Positions 26,476 to 33,887 of a stretch of DNA of 63,632 nucleotides are shown here, in pieces (within the stretch, counting starts at the first letter, position 1; each line of letters begins with the position of its first letter). Under the pieces are notes generated by a model. That model did not search any database. It saw only the letters and a list, made by a program, of their open reading frames with translations, and was not told where the DNA came from. The translations under genes were made by a program, and so were the position numbers. This DNA is from Lentisphaeria bacterium. GTDB taxonomy: Bacteria; Verrucomicrobiota; Lentisphaeria; Victivallales; UBA1829. The DNA lies in contig JAFVTF010000063.1 of NCBI GenBank assembly GCA_017503375.1, positions 1 through 63,632 on the forward strand, given 5' to 3'.

Positions 26476-27089
26476 AGAAACCGTTATTTCTGATTCTCAC
26501 AATTCTGCTGCCGTTCCTTGATTTTGCAGGAGAATTCATTGATAAAGGTGCGATTTCCGGATGGAAATTTACTCCGCTGCAGCTGGATGCCGGATTAATC
26601 GAAAACAGAAAACTGGTCGATGAATCAACCGATACTCTTTTTTCTTTCGGACTTTTCATTCTTCAGCAGAAATCAGCAGTTTTCTCAATGGCATTCATCG
26701 CAAACACCTTGCAGAATAATTATGGAATTCAAATCACACCTTTGTTTTTAGGTGTGGTAACGGATAACAATTACGGGATCTCTTTCGGATGGGAAAACAA
26801 CTGCAAAAACTGTTATGGTATTCAATTGGGAATCCTCAATCACAGCTGGGCGGGAGAAGAAATCGTCCCGGAAAGAAAACGGGTCCAAGTCTGCGGAGCA
26901 AATATCGCCGATACCGTCTATCTTGGAATTTTCAATATGTCCAATAAAATACAAATCGGTCTGGTCAATATGAGTCCGGGTGCAACGTTCCAGCTTGGCT
27001 TGCTGAATTATAATCCAAGATCATATATTCCATGGTTTCCGATCGTGAATTGGGATATGGGGCGGAAAAATGTTATTCCGGGGAAATAA
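26472..27089 (+). CDS. Secreted surface protein with GIQLG-x-N repeats
   Basis: The 205-residue protein has a signal peptide (MKKPLFLILTILLPFLDFAGE). The mature part contains short beta-type repeats: YGIQITPLFLG, YGISFGWEN, YGIQLGILN, VYLGIFN, IQIGLVN and FQLGLLNYN. This resembles the LA_2272-type surface-repeat proteins of leptospires and other bacteria. Function is unknown; a beta-barrel or solenoid at the cell surface is an inference. It heads a group of four genes with 21-bp or overlapping junctions. Confidence 0.65.
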   Translation: MKKPLFLILTILLPFLDFAGEFIDKGAISGWKFTPLQLDAGLIENRKLVDESTDTLFSFGLFILQQKSAVFSMAFIANTLQNNYGIQITPLFLGVVTDNNYGISFGWENNCKNCYGIQLGILNHSWAGEEIVPERKRVQVCGANIADTVYLGIFNMSNKIQIGLVNMSPGATFQLGLLNYNPRSYIPWFPIVNWDMGRKNVIPGK

Positions 27090-27110
27090 AAAAATATCTG
27101 AAGAAAAATC

Positions 27111-27365
27111 ATGAAAGTTCCTGCAAAATTCAAAATTATAACAGCCACTTTACTGGCATTGCTCGTGACAATACTGCTGCACCGATTCGTCTATTCGGGT
27201 TTTGTGATGATGAAGCTCAACCGGATCGTCTGGTATGATATCGGGATATGGAAACAATATTGGACATGGCTGCCGGGAAAAATTCTCTGCATTGTCAATT
27301 TGACATTGATTGTTCTGCTGATTGCGGAATTTCTCCGGTTTGTATGGAAAGGACGGAAAAAATGA
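27111..27365 (+). CDS. Small membrane protein of unknown function
   Basis: 84 residues with two hydrophobic segments (about 8-30 and 56-76) and a basic C-terminus (WKGRKK). Its stop overlaps the next start (ATGA). I do not recognise a family. Position within the four-gene group suggests that the products act together at the membrane. Confidence 0.6.
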   Translation: MKVPAKFKIITATLLALLVTILLHRFVYSGFVMMKLNRIVWYDIGIWKQYWTWLPGKILCIVNLTLIVLLIAEFLRFVWKGRKK

Positions 27366-27739
27366 AAAGACAAAAAATTTTGAAATATTGTCTTGGAATC
27401 CTCGGAGCGATCTTGCTTTTTGTTATTGCTTTTGGCTGGGGATGGGAATATTATAAATCCGGATTGATCACAGTAAAACATATTGACGGGAAATACGGAA
27501 AAGCGTTTTACGGAGTGGAAGTTACCGGAAAGGATGCCGGAAACAGGATCGAAGTTTATGCCAGGATCATGATCGGCGGAATGAATAATTTCCATTGTCA
27601 CAATTGCGGAAAAATCGGCATTGCCAAAGATTGGGAAGAGGCAAGAGCAAAGTTTGGCGACATCCGCTTTGACGGAAAAACTCTTTTCATCGGAGAGAAT
27701 TACTCTCTGGAAAGAACGGAATATGAAAATCACCGATAA
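27362..27739 (+). CDS. Membrane-anchored protein of unknown function
   Basis: 125 residues: one hydrophobic segment (about 9-28, ILKYCLGILGAILLFVIAFGW) and an external domain with an HCHNCGKIG motif that could bind metal or form disulfides, then FDGKTLFIGENYSLERTEYE. Starts on an ATGA overlap with the previous gene and runs 17 bp into the next. Family not recognised. Confidence 0.6.
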   Translation: MKRQKILKYCLGILGAILLFVIAFGWGWEYYKSGLITVKHIDGKYGKAFYGVEVTGKDAGNRIEVYARIMIGGMNNFHCHNCGKIGIAKDWEEARAKFGDIRFDGKTLFIGENYSLERTEYENHR

Positions 27740-28154
27740 GAATTCTTCCGGGAATATTCCGGAACAACCGGAAAAAATAAGCCGTTTCAAAGGCTGCGGC
27801 TGGTGTCTGCTGATGTTTGCAATCCTTTCCGGATTTCTCTACTGGTGCGGATACAAACTCTATCATAAAGAAATATACCGTGGAGAAATCCTTTCTCCCT
27901 GCGGAAAATACCGGATCGATTATTATTACTATGCCGGAGAATCAGTCATTCCCATAACACCCGGCAGCAGCAGCGATAAAGCCGGCTGTATTTACATTTA
28001 CCGTCAAACGGATAATAAAAAACTCTTCCGGGAAGAATTGCCGATGATACAGCTTGCCGGAGATATCAGTTTTCATAAAGATGAAAAAGGAAATACAAGG
28101 GCAATTTCCGCGCCGGGCTGGCTCTTTTATGAGATTGAAAAAGATTCCAGATAA
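27723..28154 (+). CDS. Membrane-anchored protein of unknown function
   Basis: 143 residues with a cytoplasmic N-terminus, one hydrophobic segment (about 27-45) and an exported domain starting GEILSPCGKYRIDYYYYAGESV. The SP-x-GKYRI-type strand is common in small exported proteins, but I cannot name the family. Last gene of the four; a repeat hairpin follows at once and may end transcription. Confidence 0.6.
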   Translation: MKITDKNSSGNIPEQPEKISRFKGCGWCLLMFAILSGFLYWCGYKLYHKEIYRGEILSPCGKYRIDYYYYAGESVIPITPGSSSDKAGCIYIYRQTDNKKLFREELPMIQLAGDISFHKDEKGNTRAISAPGWLFYEIEKDSR

Positions 28155-28156
28155 AA

Positions 28157-28296
28157 ATTGATTTGTGATCGGGGAAGAAGGGAAAAACTTTTCAGGAAAG
28201 TTTTTCCCTTCTTCCCCGAACCCCATCATCCTTTTTCAAACCTTTTTGCGGCATTCCGATTTTTGCGTCACAAAAATCAAAATGCCATCTTGTGTT
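28157..28296. repeat. Intergenic repeat family 2, copy with 21-bp perfect hairpin
   Basis: A perfect 21-bp inverted repeat, 28171-28191 with 28197-28217 (GGGGAAGAAGGGAAAAACTTT and inverse), is followed by CCCCATCATCCTTTTTC and a second hairpin GCATTCCGATTTTTG/CAAAAATCAAAATGC. Nearly the same sequence recurs at 63509-63632. It abuts the stop codon at 28154 and probably acts as terminator of the upstream operon. Confidence 0.7.
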
Positions 28297-28353
28297 GGAA
28301 AGATTAAACAGCATGTATATTGAACAGATTATAAAAAAATTATTAATAAACAT

Positions 28354-28381
28354 TTGTATTTTTCCGATTCCAATGTATCTT
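28354..28381 (+). promoter_or_regulatory. Promoter of the amidohydrolase gene
   Basis: TTGTAT (28354-28359), 16 bp, TATCTT (28376-28381), about 46 bp before the ATG at 28428, which has GAGGA upstream. Confidence 0.4.
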
Positions 28382-28427
28382 TCTCATGAAAAAAAATATT
28401 ACAGCATTTTTTTGAGGAGCATATCTC

Positions 28428-29684
28428 ATGAGTATTTTGATAAAATCCGTGCAGCTGAACAACAGAATTGTTGATATTGCCATTGATAAAAACAGAATCA
28501 GCCGGATTGCGCCATCGGTTGACGGAGTATTTGACACTGTCATTGACGGCAGCGGAAAACTCGCCCTGCCCCCGTTTTACAACACACACGGTCATGCAGC
28601 AATGACTTTATTCCGGGGAATTGCCGATAATCTGGAACTCTTCGACTGGCTTTTCAATCACATCTGGCCCGCAGAGGAAAATCTCACAGAAGAGAGCGTT
28701 TACTGGGGTTCAAAGCTTGCCATTCTGGAAATGATCAAAACCGGAACAGTCTTTTTTAATGATATGTATTTCTATCCGCAGGCGACCATCAGAGCGGCGG
28801 AAGAAATGAGAATCCGTGCAGCGGTCGGCATGATCAGTGCAGACAGAGTTTCCCCGGAAAAACAGAAAGTTTATCATGAGCACAATCAAATGATATGGGA
28901 TATGAAAAAAGATTTTTCAGACCGCATTCAGCTTGCTTTTTCACCCCATGCGATTTACACGGTCCGGGAAGATACCCTTCTTGCACAGGCTGAACGTTCT
29001 GCTGCCGAACGGATTCCCATTCATATTCACCTGGCAGAAACAAGAAAAGAGGTGGAAGACTGCAAAGCGGAACACAATGGATTATCTCCGGTTCAGTACC
29101 TTGATAAACTGGGTGTTCTGACCGATCAGACGTTATGCGCTCATTCCATCCATCTGTCCGATGAAGATATAGAAATCCTTGCGGAACGGAAATCCATTCT
29201 TTCCTATAATCCCTGCAGCAACTATAAACTTTCATCCGGCAGATTCCGTTTCAGAAAAGCAATTGATTCCGGCTGTCGGGTAACATTCGGAACCGACGGA
29301 TGTGCCTCCAATGACTCACTTTCCATGTTTGACGAAATGAAATTCGGAGCATTTGCAGCCAGAAACGAACAACAGACGCCCTCCCCATGCAGTGCTGCGG
29401 AAATTTTCACCTGCGCTACAAAAAACGGAGCGCAGGCATTCGGAATCGATGCAGGAGTTCTTGAAGAAGGAAAACTTGCAGATATCATGCTCATTGATCT
29501 TGATAACACGATGATGGTGGCTGATCACGATTATATTTCCAATATTGTTTATTCTGCCGACAGCAGTTGTGTGGACACTGTGATTTGCGACGGAAATATT
29601 CTGATGCAGCACCGCATTGTTCCGGGAGAAAAAGAAATTGTCAGGAAGGCAAGAGAAACAGCAAAAACACTTGTAAATCGTTAA
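28428..29684 (+). CDS. Amidohydrolase, MTA/SAH deaminase type
   Basis: The 418-residue protein is a cytosine-deaminase-like amidohydrolase. It has the metal ligands in NTHGHAAMTLFRG, HIHLAET, CAHSIHLSDEDI and FGTDGCASND, and the ADNLELFDWLFNHIWPAE segment characteristic of 5'-methylthioadenosine/S-adenosylhomocysteine deaminases (MtaD). Likely reaction: adenosine-moiety deamination to inosyl products. Other aromatic deaminases of the ATZ/TRZ group are possible. It stands alone, with a promoter in front and a weak terminator-like hairpin (29697-29723) behind. Confidence 0.85.
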   Translation: MSILIKSVQLNNRIVDIAIDKNRISRIAPSVDGVFDTVIDGSGKLALPPFYNTHGHAAMTLFRGIADNLELFDWLFNHIWPAEENLTEESVYWGSKLAILEMIKTGTVFFNDMYFYPQATIRAAEEMRIRAAVGMISADRVSPEKQKVYHEHNQMIWDMKKDFSDRIQLAFSPHAIYTVREDTLLAQAERSAAERIPIHIHLAETRKEVEDCKAEHNGLSPVQYLDKLGVLTDQTLCAHSIHLSDEDIEILAERKSILSYNPCSNYKLSSGRFRFRKAIDSGCRVTFGTDGCASNDSLSMFDEMKFGAFAARNEQQTPSPCSAAEIFTCATKNGAQAFGIDAGVLEEGKLADIMLIDLDNTMMVADHDYISNIVYSADSSCVDTVICDGNILMQHRIVPGEKEIVRKARETAKTLVNR

Positions 29685-29860
29685 AAAAAGCTGAAAAAAT
29701 TGCTTTTCTGCAATATTTTTTTGTGTTTTCGCTCAAAAAAGTGAAAAAAAGTGAAAAAAAACAAAGAAATTGAATAGACAAATCACAGAACAGGGTGTAA
29801 TGTACCCGAGATGTTGAAATTATCAATACGGATAAACAGAACATAACAAACAATTAACCA

Positions 29861-29867
29861 GGAGGTT
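29861..29867 (+). promoter_or_regulatory. Strong Shine-Dalgarno of the NagB-like operon
   Basis: AGGAGGT, six bases before the ATG at 29873, is a full anti-SD match. The preceding 170 bp are A/T-rich with repeated GTGAAAAAA blocks, which could be an UP-type element. I could not fix a convincing -35/-10 pair (TAGACA-17-TAATGT is the best). Confidence 0.6.
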
Positions 29868-29872
29868 TTATT

Positions 29873-30799
29873 ATGTATCCTTTGTCCAAAGTCGCACCCG
29901 AATGGTGGGATTACACCACACTTGACCGTGACATTCTCGATGCAGCAGCCAAGCTGACCATCGACGATCTCGCAAAACTGCAGCGTCCCGGATTCAAGAT
30001 CAACGTTTTTGAAACACTTCAGGAATTCTATGCTGCAGAAGCATTGGAATATGTGAAATGCTGGCAGCAGGCAACCGCCGCAAATCCGGCAGGTATCTGC
30101 GGTCCCATCGGTCCCACAGAACAGCTTCCCATCGTTGCTCAGATCGTCAATGACCTGAACATCAATCTGAAGAACTGCCACTTCTGGGGTATGGATGAAT
30201 GGATCGTCGACGGCAAAGCAGCCGGAAGAGATTTTGCTCTCGGTTTTGCAAAAGCTGACTGGGATCTCTGTTTCGGAAGAATCCGTCCCGAACTCCGCAT
30301 GCCCGAAGAAAACATGCACTTCCCCACCGAAAATCCGGAAGAATACACCAAGAGCTATGACCAGGCACGCTGTATCATCATGCAGGGCGGTCAGGGCGAA
30401 ACCAAGCACTGGGCATTCAACGATCCTCTCCAGCGCGCAGGTGAATACAAAGATGCTCCCCCGACACCGGAACAGTACCGCAAGCTCGGCGCACGTGTCG
30501 TCGACCTCCACCCCATCACTCTGATCCAGAATGCACGTACCTCCGGCGGCGGAACCGTTCAGAACGTTCCCAACGGAGCTGTCACAGTCGGTCCCGTGGA
30601 AACATGGAAGGCTGAAAACGTCTCCATCTGGCACCCCGGCCACCATGACAATCCCTTCGGACAGAGATTGACCACATACATGATCGCAAATAAGATCGCT
30701 GACAGCCGCGTTCCCATGTCCCTGCTCTCCGATCACCCGAGCGTGATCTTCAACTTCTACCGCCATGGTTTCGGCGTTTGTGACGTGGAGATGCATTAA
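29873..30799 (+). CDS. Glucosamine-6-phosphate isomerase-like protein (NagB-related)
   Basis: The 308-residue protein has the NagB/SOL fold pattern: an N-terminal helix region, [17 protein letters not shown] for phosphate binding, and the central [13 protein letters not shown] strand (NagB has FNMDEY). The usual NagB active-site stretch GxGxDGHIAFNEP is replaced by [11 protein letters not shown], which keeps the H-x-AFN-x-P pattern. So it is clearly related but may act on a different sugar phosphate. Codon use is biased to C-ending codons like the purA and leuC genes, suggesting high expression. First gene of a four-gene operon. Confidence 0.8.
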   Translation: MYPLSKVAPEWWDYTTLDRDILDAAAKLTIDDLAKLQRPGFKINVFETLQEFYAAEALEYVKCWQQATAANPAGICGPIGPTEQLPIVAQIVNDLNINLKNCHFWGMDEWIVDGKAAGRDFALGFAKADWDLCFGRIRPELRMPEENMHFPTENPEEYTKSYDQARCIIMQGGQGETKHWAFNDPLQRAGEYKDAPPTPEQYRKLGARVVDLHPITLIQNARTSGGGTVQNVPNGAVTVGPVETWKAENVSIWHPGHHDNPFGQRLTTYMIANKIADSRVPMSLLSDHPSVIFNFYRHGFGVCDVEMH

Positions 30800-30801
30800 T
30801 C

Positions 30802-31608
30802 ATGAGTAAAGCAGCATTCGCAATCGCATGCCATCCCGATGATATCGAATTCGGGATGGCGGGTACCCTGATCAAGCTCAAAGAAGCAGGTTACGAAATT
30901 CACTACATGAATATCGCAAACGGAAGTCTCGGTACCAACCAGTATGACTACAAGACAATCGTTGCTATGCGCCGTGAAGAAGCCATGAACGCTGCAAAGC
31001 TCATTGGTGCTCACTATCACGAAAGCATTTGTGATGACCTGGAAGTTTACTACTGCCAGGAACTCTTCGCCAAAGTCGTTCCCGAAATCCGCGATGTCGA
31101 TCCGGAAATCATTCTGACTCATGGACCTTATGACTACATGGAAGACCATGTCAACGCAGGCCGTATTGCCACAACCGCAGCTTTCTGCCGCGGTATGACA
31201 AACTGCAAATGCGCACGCCCCGCAAAGGCTGTTGACACCCCGGTCGCTGTTTATCACTCCGCTCCGCACAGCTTGACTGATACTCTGCGCCGCCCCGTGA
31301 TCCCCGGCATGTATGTCAACATCGAAACAACAGTTCAGACAAAGAAAGATATGCTCTGCTGCCACAAATCCCAGAAGGATTGGCTGGATATCAGCCAGGG
31401 CAATGATGCTTATCTGGACGATATGGAATCCCGTGCACGTTATTACGGAAAACTCTCCGGCCGCTACACCTTCGCTGAAGGCTGGATCCGTCATAACCAT
31501 CTCGGTTTCTGCGGACCTGATTTCAACCCCATGCTCGATGCTCTGGGAGAAAACTGCTTCGTAAACCAGAAATTTGAAGATTCCCTCAAACTGGAGAACT
31601 ACCTGTGA
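30802..31608 (+). CDS. PIG-L/LmbE-family deacetylase
   Basis: The 268-residue protein has the zinc site ACHPDDIEFGMAGTL at the start and the third ligand in YMEDHVNAGRI, the hallmark of PIG-L enzymes that remove N-acetyl groups from amino sugars. No signal peptide is present, so the substrate is cytoplasmic. It starts two bases after the NagB-like stop and overlaps the kinase gene (GTGA), so it presumably makes the free amino sugar handled by its neighbours. Confidence 0.88.
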   Translation: MSKAAFAIACHPDDIEFGMAGTLIKLKEAGYEIHYMNIANGSLGTNQYDYKTIVAMRREEAMNAAKLIGAHYHESICDDLEVYYCQELFAKVVPEIRDVDPEIILTHGPYDYMEDHVNAGRIATTAAFCRGMTNCKCARPAKAVDTPVAVYHSAPHSLTDTLRRPVIPGMYVNIETTVQTKKDMLCCHKSQKDWLDISQGNDAYLDDMESRARYYGKLSGRYTFAEGWIRHNHLGFCGPDFNPMLDALGENCFVNQKFEDSLKLENYL

Positions 31609-32630
31609 AAAAAGGCATTATTGGCGCCGGAAACTGGATCATCGACAAGGTAAAAACCATCGACCGCTGGCCGAATGAAGGAGAATTGTGCAATATTCTC
31701 TCTCAGCAGAAAGCCGGCGGCGGCGGACCTTGCAACGTTTTGTTTGACCTTGCTGCACTGAAAAGCGATATTCCGCTCTACGCTGCCGGAATGGTTGGTT
31801 CCGACGACGATGGTGCATGGCTTTGCAGTGAAATCGAATCCAGAGGCATTGACAGCCGCTATATGAAAAAAGCCGCTCCCGGAATCCCCACAGCATTCAC
31901 TGATGTGATGTCCGGGAACGGAAGAAGAACTTTCTTCTATTGCGGTCTCGCTAACAACAGTCTCGGCGTGGAAGATCTGGCAGACATTGATGTCCCGGCT
32001 AAAATCTTCTATCTCGCCTATCTGCTGCTTCTTGATAAACTTGATGCTGCTGATCCCGAATACGGAACAGCAGCCGCAAGACTTCTGGATATGATGCAGA
32101 AAAAAGGCTACCGGACCGCTGTGGATATGGTCTCCGAAGCAGGGGAAAAATTCAACCGGATTGTCCCCCCCGCAATGGCTTATACCGATATCCTCGTGAT
32201 CAACGAAATCGAAGCCGGAAACACCCTTGGCGAAGCGATCCGTCAGCCGGATAATTCTCTCCGCTGCGAACTCTTCTCCAAGGCAGCTGATAAATTCTTT
32301 GAACTCGGTGTCAAAGAAATGGTCGTCATCCACTTCCCCGAAGGTGCTTATGCAGCCGAAAAGAATGGGAAACGGATCTATCAGCCGTCCTGTTTCGTAA
32401 AGAAATCCGAAATCGTCGGTACAAACGGAGCCGGAGATGCGTTCTTTGCCGGATTGCTTTATGCAATCCACGAAGATATGCCCATGGAAGAAGCACTGAA
32501 GGTTGCCTCCGCAAGTGCAAGATTCAATTTGAAAGCTGCAACTGCATCCGGCGGTGCGCCCGAAATGAGCGAACTGCTTGAATATGTCAAAACATGCAGC
32601 TTTGAAGAAATCCCGGAATTTTTCCGGTAA
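31605..32630 (+). CDS. PfkB-family sugar kinase
   Basis: The 341-residue ribokinase-fold protein has KAGGGGPCNVLFDLAAL (sugar-binding glycines) near the start and the ATP/anion-hole motif GTNGAGDAFFAGLLYA near the end. Starts with GTG overlapping the deacetylase stop. It should phosphorylate a sugar or amino sugar, perhaps the product of the PIG-L enzyme; the exact substrate cannot be told from motifs. Confidence 0.87.
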   Translation: MKKGIIGAGNWIIDKVKTIDRWPNEGELCNILSQQKAGGGGPCNVLFDLAALKSDIPLYAAGMVGSDDDGAWLCSEIESRGIDSRYMKKAAPGIPTAFTDVMSGNGRRTFFYCGLANNSLGVEDLADIDVPAKIFYLAYLLLLDKLDAADPEYGTAAARLLDMMQKKGYRTAVDMVSEAGEKFNRIVPPAMAYTDILVINEIEAGNTLGEAIRQPDNSLRCELFSKAADKFFELGVKEMVVIHFPEGAYAAEKNGKRIYQPSCFVKKSEIVGTNGAGDAFFAGLLYAIHEDMPMEEALKVASASARFNLKAATASGGAPEMSELLEYVKTCSFEEIPEFFR

Positions 32631-32648
32631 TATGAGGATGTAACAATC

Positions 32649-33773
32649 GTGAGTACATTTGTTGGAATTGGACTCGGCCCCATTCAGACAGGTATCTTTC
32701 TCGCCGGAGCCGCAAAAGGCGGCTTCGACAGAATCGTCATTGCAGAAGTCAATGACAAACTCAAGGATGCTGTCAATGAAGTCGGCTCTGTCACAGTCAA
32801 TATCGCAGCAGATGACCGGGTTTATACTGAAGTCTATCCCAATGTGGAAGTTTTCAACCCCAATAATCCCGATGATCTGCCCAAGCTGATCGAAGCCGCT
32901 GCAGAAGCTTCAGAATTAGCTACCGCACTGCCCAGTGTAAAATTCTACGCCTACTGCGCCGGATGGCTGCGCGAAGGGTTCGCTAAACAACCCGAACGCA
33001 CCCGTTTCTTCTACACCGCTGAAAACAATAACCATGCGGCTGAAGAACTGGAAAAAGCAATCGGTACAGCTTTCCCGAACACCTATTATCTCAATACAGT
33101 GATCGGTAAAATGAGCGGTGTTGTTACCGCTTCCGCAGACCGTCCCGGACTCGCTCCCGCAGCAGAAAACGGACACCTGGTGGAAGAATTCAACACCATT
33201 TATATCTCCAAATGCCCCGGCATCGAAAACAGAAAAGTTCAGAATCTTTACGTCAAAGATGACCTTTTCCCCTTTGAAGATGCCAAGCTTTACGGACACA
33301 ACGCAACCCACTTCTTCCTGGCAACCCTCGGCAAAACCAAAGGATGTCAGACCATGGATGAAGTCCGCGCTTATCCTGAATTCATCGAAAAAGCACGCAA
33401 GGCTTTCTTTGAAGAATCCGGAAAAGCTCTGGTCAAGAAATATGCGTCTCTCAACGATGAACTCTTCACAGAAGCCGGTTTCAAGGCTTATGTTGACGGG
33501 CTCCTCGTCCGCATGACAAATCCCTTCCTGAAAGATGCTATCGACCGCATTACCCGCGATCCGGAACGCAAACTCAGCTGGGATGACCGTGTGATCGGTA
33601 CCATGCGTATCATCATGAGCCAGGGCGTTGTTCCTGCAACATTCGCTGAAGGCGCAAAGATCGCCGCAGAAGAATGGGCAGCAGGCGAAGATGTCAAAGC
33701 AAAACTTGCAGCTCTCTGGCCTCAGCCATGGGGGGAAGAGCATGACAAACTCTGTGCCTTGATGGGTATTTAA
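32649..33773 (+). CDS. Mannitol-1-phosphate 5-dehydrogenase-like polyol dehydrogenase
   Basis: The 374-residue protein has an N-terminal Rossmann start (VGIGLGPIQTGIFLAGAAKGGFDRIVIAEVN) and the long-chain polyol dehydrogenase active site DAKLYGHNATHFFLATLGKTKG with catalytic Lys, Asn and His. In the family this interconverts fructose-6-P and mannitol-1-P. GTG start at 32649, 18 bp after the kinase. A NagB-like enzyme and a fructose-6-P reductase in one operon suggests amino sugar carbon could be sent to a polyol phosphate, or the reverse. Confidence 0.82.
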   Translation: MSTFVGIGLGPIQTGIFLAGAAKGGFDRIVIAEVNDKLKDAVNEVGSVTVNIAADDRVYTEVYPNVEVFNPNNPDDLPKLIEAAAEASELATALPSVKFYAYCAGWLREGFAKQPERTRFFYTAENNNHAAEELEKAIGTAFPNTYYLNTVIGKMSGVVTASADRPGLAPAAENGHLVEEFNTIYISKCPGIENRKVQNLYVKDDLFPFEDAKLYGHNATHFFLATLGKTKGCQTMDEVRAYPEFIEKARKAFFEESGKALVKKYASLNDELFTEAGFKAYVDGLLVRMTNPFLKDAIDRITRDPERKLSWDDRVIGTMRIIMSQGVVPATFAEGAKIAAEEWAAGEDVKAKLAALWPQPWGEEHDKLCALMGI

Positions 33774-33796
33774 GCAGAGTTCACTGTTTTATTTGG

Positions 33797-33830
33797 AAGC
33801 ACCGTTCGTAACTGAACGGTGCTTTTTTTT
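33797..33830 (+). terminator. Terminator of the NagB-like operon
   Basis: Stem AAGCACCGTTC (33797-33807) with GAACGGTGCTT (33814-33824) and eight T residues. Strong intrinsic terminator 23 bp after the stop. Confidence 0.9.
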
Positions 33831-33843
33831 GTATCATGGCAAA

Positions 33844-33875
33844 AAAAAGCTCCGCTTTCACGGAGCTTTTTGAAA
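33844..33875 (-). terminator. Bidirectional terminator behind pheT
   Basis: AAAAGCTCCG, loop, CGGAGCTTTTT with A and T runs on the two sides. On the minus strand it follows the pheT stop at 33888 and ends the thrS-pheT cluster. Confidence 0.8.
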
Positions 33876-33887
33876 TACTGATTTTTC

